Assembly (NCBI RefSeq): GCF_003991905.1
Contig: NZ_RSCL01000002.1
Span: 198,146-262,145, forward strand
DNA from: Dulcicalothrix desertica PCC 7102
GTDB taxonomy: Bacteria; Cyanobacteriota; Cyanobacteriia; Cyanobacteriales; Nostocaceae
DNA: 64,000 bases
Direction: 5' to 3'
Part shown: piece after piece, positions 60,289-64,000 of the stretch
Layout: each line of letters starts with the position of its first letter
Numbering within the stretch: the first letter of the stretch is position 1
The notes under the pieces: model-generated
Database searches by the model: none
Seen by the model: the letters and a program-made list of their open reading frames with translations, nothing else
Told to the model about the DNA's origin: nothing
Position numbers and translations under genes: made by a program

Positions 60289-60624
60289 ATGCATACTATC
60301 GCTCGCACCCCAACCACCGATATGGAAGTTACCAGCATCCGTTTAGAGCGAGAACTCAAAGAGAAACTCAAAGACCTATCAGGGAATCAAGGATATCAGG
60401 CGCTTATTCGGGACATTTTATGGAATTACGTCCAGCAAAAATCAGGTGAGTGGAAACCGAGATTTTCGCGTACTGATATACGAGCTAGCATCGCCGCTAC
60501 GGCACAGCAAGAAGAACGCTGCGTACTTACAGGTCAACTTATTCAACCACAACAACCTATGCTGCTGGGCTTGACAAGAAATGGCGAAATGGTACCGCTA
60601 AGTGCCGAGAGTTTAGCCGATTAG
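60289..60624 (+). CDS. Ribbon-helix-helix regulator-like protein
   Basis: A 111-residue protein. Residues 12-50 show a ribbon-helix-helix: VTSIRLERELKEKLKDLSG and GYQALIRDILWNYVQQ. The C-terminal half (RCVLTGQLIQPQQPMLLGLT) is conserved in cyanobacterial relatives and may sense a partner. AAGGAGAAA precedes the ATG. A strong terminator follows. Confidence 0.8.
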   Translation: MHTIARTPTTDMEVTSIRLERELKEKLKDLSGNQGYQALIRDILWNYVQQKSGEWKPRFSRTDIRASIAATAQQEERCVLTGQLIQPQQPMLLGLTRNGEMVPLSAESLAD

Positions 60625-60636
60625 TATCGAAAACCC

Positions 60637-60688
60637 GCGCGCAGTCAGCAGTCTTTGATTCTACCAAGACTGCGCGCACCTTATTTTT
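60637..60688 (+). terminator. Rho-independent terminator
   Basis: The arms GCGCGCAGTC and GACTGCGCGC with a 21-nt loop, followed by TTATTTTTAT. Confidence 0.8.
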
Positions 60689-61398
60689 ATACGAAGAAAT
60701 AATATTTAATTTAAGTTAATATTAGTTAATTAAATGTTTTTTTGGTCAATTTTCATTTATCCTATATAGCTCTAGGACTAATATACTTTTACTCAAGCAG
60801 AGGGCTACACACCTCTTGACATTCAATAGTCTTATATTTAACAAAGTAAGTGTAATGTTACACACAAGGAGTAAACCTATACCCTAATCTCTCTTAACCT
60901 ATTCTTGAAATTCAGATAAATATTTTCTTGGTACCAAGGGTAAACACTGATTAGAATAAGCACTGATTAAAATTTATTAGCTTTATCATCAGCTTTACTT
61001 CGGGTCTCGACAATCCCTCCAACGGCACCACTGATCATAATGTTCCAAATATGCTCAGTACATTCTGTAATTCCTCAGTATTAACGCGGATATAGTTCAC
61101 GAGTTACTCGTCTGAAATATAGCATAATTACGGTTTGTGTAGAGTTTTAGAAAGGATATTCTAAGTCAGAGTATGTAAGTCAAAAGCGTAAAACCTTTAC
61201 TTCGATTCTCTTAAATTGAGTCACGATTATCTTTCACGCATTGTGGCCTTATATCTTTAATGCGTTTACCAAAAACGCTTATGATATTTTGTCATCTTGA
61301 AAAAAAGGGGCTATAACAGGTGAGAGAAAGTTTTATACGCTCATACATTTTCCAAAAGGGTGCAACAGACGATATAGGGTGAACCATATGTCAGGAGG
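60689..61398. other. Long intergenic region, about 700 bp
   Basis: No ORF with a convincing start and no tRNA. AT-rich sequence with isolated runs. It is free of GGCGCC, unusual for a stretch this long in the window. It probably contains the promoter and a long leader of the sensor kinase; AGGAGG at 61393-61398 is its ribosome-binding site. Confidence 0.5.
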
Positions 61399-63504
61399 GT
61401 GGTTAACAAGAAAATGGGTTCGATATTTAACAGCGCATCAGGGATGAAAAAGCGTTTTTCATCGCCTTTACAAGATTTAGACGAAATTGCCCGAATAAGT
61501 AATAACCCGTATACAAAGCTGATGCAGCAGTCAGAACAGCCAGTTCATCAACTGGCACAACAAATAAATCAAATCGTCGCCAATCATGCATCCTTTGGGT
61601 TCGATATGACGGGTCAAAAGCTCGCACCGTCAAGCGTCTCACCTATTTTAGACATGCTGCATTTGATTGCTCAGGTTCTAGGAGCTGCATTTGATGTAGA
61701 TTGCTGCTTGGTAACGCTATTGGGTAAAGGAAGTGAACCAGTTAGCAACAGTTGGTTCAAAGAAGACCCCGAACAGTTAGCTGCATACTCTTCGGAGATG
61801 CTATCAATGGAACAGGTTAATTTGCCTGTTATTCAATGCGCGTCCGAAACATTGACAATCGATGATATTTCGACTATAGAGAAAAGTTTAATAGCTGGAT
61901 TTCAAAATTTACATCTCAGTATTAAAACCGTTTTAGCTATTCCTATCAAGTTTGGTGGTCAGAAAAACGGTGTAGTTACCTTGGTCAAGTTACAGCAGCA
62001 CGAGTGGGGCAATAGCGAAAAGCAAATGCTCAAAGACCTTGAACCTTCATGTGCTATTGCGTTTTCGGTTCTTCTTCAGCAGTTGGTTATTACTTCACAG
62101 CATCAATACGTTCAAACCTGTGCCCAACATCAAAGTTTAATTAAACAATTATCTATATTAGGTCGTAGCAACTTAGAATTAAACCAAACTCTTCAGCTTG
62201 TTATTACTTCTACTGCTGAAGCCCTTCAAGTTGACCGCGCTTTATTAATATTACTTAAATATACTGACCCTTTATTTAGAATTCGACAACGAAGACAAAT
62301 TCCCAACGCTAAAGCCACTGTAAACTCTAAGTGGATAAACGAGGCTGAATTTCCTAATAGTACACAGCCGCAGTTAGATGATTATTTCATGACATCCGAC
62401 TGTGGATTATGCCAGCGTATATTTACTGAGTCTGGTAAACCTATTATTATTAAAGATATTGCTGAAATTGCCGAAATTACAACTGCGGCGCCTTTATTTG
62501 AAGTATATAGATTACCAGCTATATTAATGATGCCTTTAGAAAGTCAAGGCAGAATATTAGGGTTTGTGGTGCTTCAACAAGCAGCACCACGGTCTTGGCA
62601 AACCGCAGAAACAAATATAGTCGAAATGGTTTGCGCGCAACTTAGCAACTCCATTATTCAATCTCAAACATTGCGGCAAGTGCAAACGCTAGTTGATGAA
62701 CGCACAGCACAACTACAGCGAAGTTTAGAAGTACAAGCAAAATTGTACGAAAAAACACGTCAATACGTTGAACAGTTACGCGAACTCAATGAACTCAAAG
62801 ACGAATTTTTGAGTAACATGAGCGATAGACTTCGCTATCCCCTCACCAACATGCGAATGGCAATGCGTAACTTACGACGACCGGAAATTAAACCCGAACG
62901 TCAAGCAATGTATCTTGATATTCTTGAACAAGAATGTGATAAAGAAATTAACTTGATTAACGACTTACTCACACTCCAAAAACTAGAGACACATTCCTCA
63001 CGTCCACAGTTGGAAAAAATAGATTTAAATAATCGACTGCAAAGCTTAATCAGTCCGTTTGAGAAAAAGCTGTCTGAAAAAAATATCAGCATAAATGTTG
63101 AATTAACCGATATACCACTAACACTCGAAACCGAAATCGAAAGCTTTGATAGAATTCTTCAGGAATTACTTACTAATACAACTAAATATACTGAACCCGA
63201 CACCACAGTTAATTTAAGAGTTAGCCAAACAGTTAAAGAGCAAATTGACCGGGTTATTATAGAAATTACTAATGTCGGACGTGGCATCTCACAAGAAGAA
63301 GCAACTTATATATTCGACAAATTCCGTCGTGGTCGAGGACGATGGACTCCCGGTACTGGTCTTGGACTCGCACTCGTCAAGTCCTTGGTGCAGCACTTAA
63401 ATGGAGATATTGCTGTCACTAGCAATACTGTTGAGGGTTCTGACATGAGCGAAATTTGTTTTACTCTCAATTTGCCTCAATTTTCTGATGATATTAACTC
63501 ATAA
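61399..63504 (+). CDS. GAF-domain sensor histidine kinase with degenerate H-box
   Basis: A 701-residue soluble protein. A first GAF domain covers about residues 75-225, a second about 265-415 (with CGLCQRIF), then a coiled coil (TLVDERTAQLQRSLEVQ), HisKA-like and HATPase_c domains. The H-box reads NMSDRLRYPLTNMRMA: Asp replaces the phospho-accepting His of SHELRTPL. The ATPase boxes are ELLTNTTKYT, ITNVGRGIS (Asn for the usual Asp) and GTGLGLALVKSLV. It may be a pseudokinase or ATP-regulated scaffold. GTG 61399 directly follows AGGAGG; ATG 61414 is the alternative start. Confidence 0.85.
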   Translation: MVNKKMGSIFNSASGMKKRFSSPLQDLDEIARISNNPYTKLMQQSEQPVHQLAQQINQIVANHASFGFDMTGQKLAPSSVSPILDMLHLIAQVLGAAFDVDCCLVTLLGKGSEPVSNSWFKEDPEQLAAYSSEMLSMEQVNLPVIQCASETLTIDDISTIEKSLIAGFQNLHLSIKTVLAIPIKFGGQKNGVVTLVKLQQHEWGNSEKQMLKDLEPSCAIAFSVLLQQLVITSQHQYVQTCAQHQSLIKQLSILGRSNLELNQTLQLVITSTAEALQVDRALLILLKYTDPLFRIRQRRQIPNAKATVNSKWINEAEFPNSTQPQLDDYFMTSDCGLCQRIFTESGKPIIIKDIAEIAEITTAAPLFEVYRLPAILMMPLESQGRILGFVVLQQAAPRSWQTAETNIVEMVCAQLSNSIIQSQTLRQVQTLVDERTAQLQRSLEVQAKLYEKTRQYVEQLRELNELKDEFLSNMSDRLRYPLTNMRMAMRNLRRPEIKPERQAMYLDILEQECDKEINLINDLLTLQKLETHSSRPQLEKIDLNNRLQSLISPFEKKLSEKNISINVELTDIPLTLETEIESFDRILQELLTNTTKYTEPDTTVNLRVSQTVKEQIDRVIIEITNVGRGISQEEATYIFDKFRRGRGRWTPGTGLGLALVKSLVQHLNGDIAVTSNTVEGSDMSEICFTLNLPQFSDDINS

Positions 63505-64000
63505 CACTGAAACAGTGACTCAACAATACAACGCAGCATCCGAAGAGGATACGAATGACCATTACGAACAAGATATGGCACCTGAACCTGAATTGGAAGC
63601 CATTGAGGTAGTCGTCGAGAAAATTGCTGAACGCAGGCGCCAAATAACTGCTAAGGTAGAAATTTCACGACCACCAGAAATTGTTTGGAAGGTTTTGACT
63701 AATTACGAAGCACTACCTGAATTTGTTCCAAGTCTACATTCGAGTAAACGACTCGAACATCCACAACCTGGAGGTATTCGTGTTGAACAAATTGGTCGAG
63801 AACGGTTATTAAAGTTAAACTTCAATGCGCGTGTTGTCCTTGACTTATTCGAGTCCTTCCCTACAGAAATTAGTTTCCAAATGGTTGAAGGAGATTTTAA
63901 GGAATATTCGGGGAGCTGGGTATTACAACCGTGTGATAATGACCAATCAACTACTAATCTGTGCTATACCCTTACTGTCCATCCTAAACGCTTAATGCCT
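63488..64000 (+). CDS. SRPBCC (START-like) family protein, partial at the window end
   Basis: The first 171 codons of a gene that runs off the window. ATG 63488 overlaps the kinase 3' end by 17 nt; ATG 63574 (MAPEPELEAIEV) is another candidate. After an acidic N-terminus comes a START-like domain: ITAKVEISRPPEIVWKVLTN, YEALPEFVPSL, then FQMVEGDFKEYSGSWVLQP, typical of cyanobacterial polyketide cyclase/dehydrase-like lipid-binding proteins. Overlap suggests translational coupling with the kinase. Confidence 0.8.
   Translation, partial: MILTHNTETVTQQYNAASEEDTNDHYEQDMAPEPELEAIEVVVEKIAERRRQITAKVEISRPPEIVWKVLTNYEALPEFVPSLHSSKRLEHPQPGGIRVEQIGRERLLKLNFNARVVLDLFESFPTEISFQMVEGDFKEYSGSWVLQPCDNDQSTTNLCYTLTVHPKRLMP

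Overview
The window reads as chromosomal DNA of a filamentous cyanobacterium, most likely a heterocyst-forming member of the Nostocales. Pointers are apcD (allophycocyanin alpha-B), several small cyanobacteria-specific proteins, two CYP110-like P450s, many hybrid two-component proteins, and dense short palindromic repeats of the Nostoc/Calothrix type. The usual cyanobacterial palindrome HIP1 (GCGATCGC) was not seen by eye. The hexamer GGCGCC instead recurs every few hundred bases, inside genes and tRNAs alike, and looks like a replacement HIP.

Layout. 0-5.4 kb: apcD, rlmD-like methyltransferase, anti-sigma-type kinase, asnS. 5.4-9.9 kb: a scrap zone (truncated membrane gene, truncated HigA-like antitoxin, 3' remnant of a secreted-protein gene), then a PD-(D/E)XK-like protein, two exported small proteins and a radical SAM/SPASM enzyme. 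9.9-17.5 kb: TPM-domain protein, PepSY-like lipoprotein, tandem P450s, VapBC-like pair, CrtI-type desaturase. 17.6-25.1 kb: 5'-nucleotidase, Uma2 and restriction-like proteins, M48 protease, MscS channel, MFS transporter. 25.1-26.6 kb: three copies of an element carrying the Yfr1 sRNA core motif, around a 103-bp tandem repeat. 26.6-36.8 kb: purH, then a probable defence island with a NACHT NTPase plus antiporter, divergent from a WD40-GTPase-TIR protein with two companion genes. 36.8-48.3 kb: housekeeping genes (coaBC, esterase, S4, HAD), a cluster of phosphorelay proteins, a membrane-protein pair and Dps.

48.6-57.9 kb is the most unusual region: about 30 tRNA or tRNA-like genes, all on the minus strand, interleaved with genes for an RNA ligase, a PARG-type macrodomain protein, an HNH nuclease and a DIP1984-like protein. 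It ends in a lone EF-Tu gene and begins at a strong-looking promoter with tandem direct repeats and a 64-codon leader ORF. Decoded anticodons cover 19 amino acids (no valine found). Four leucine-anticodon tRNAs have class I bodies with 5-nt variable loops, whereas bacterial tRNA-Leu is normally class II. I read the region as a self-contained spare or repair kit for translation (tRNAs, EF-Tu, RNA resealing, ADP-ribose removal); that reading is inference.

57.9-64 kb: polysaccharide deacetylase lipoprotein, HNH plus alr0857-like pair, ribbon-helix-helix protein, a GAF sensor kinase with Asp where the phospho-accepting His should be, and the start of an SRPBCC gene cut by the window end. Limits: everything was read by eye, family names come from motif recognition without database searches, and counts are approximate.
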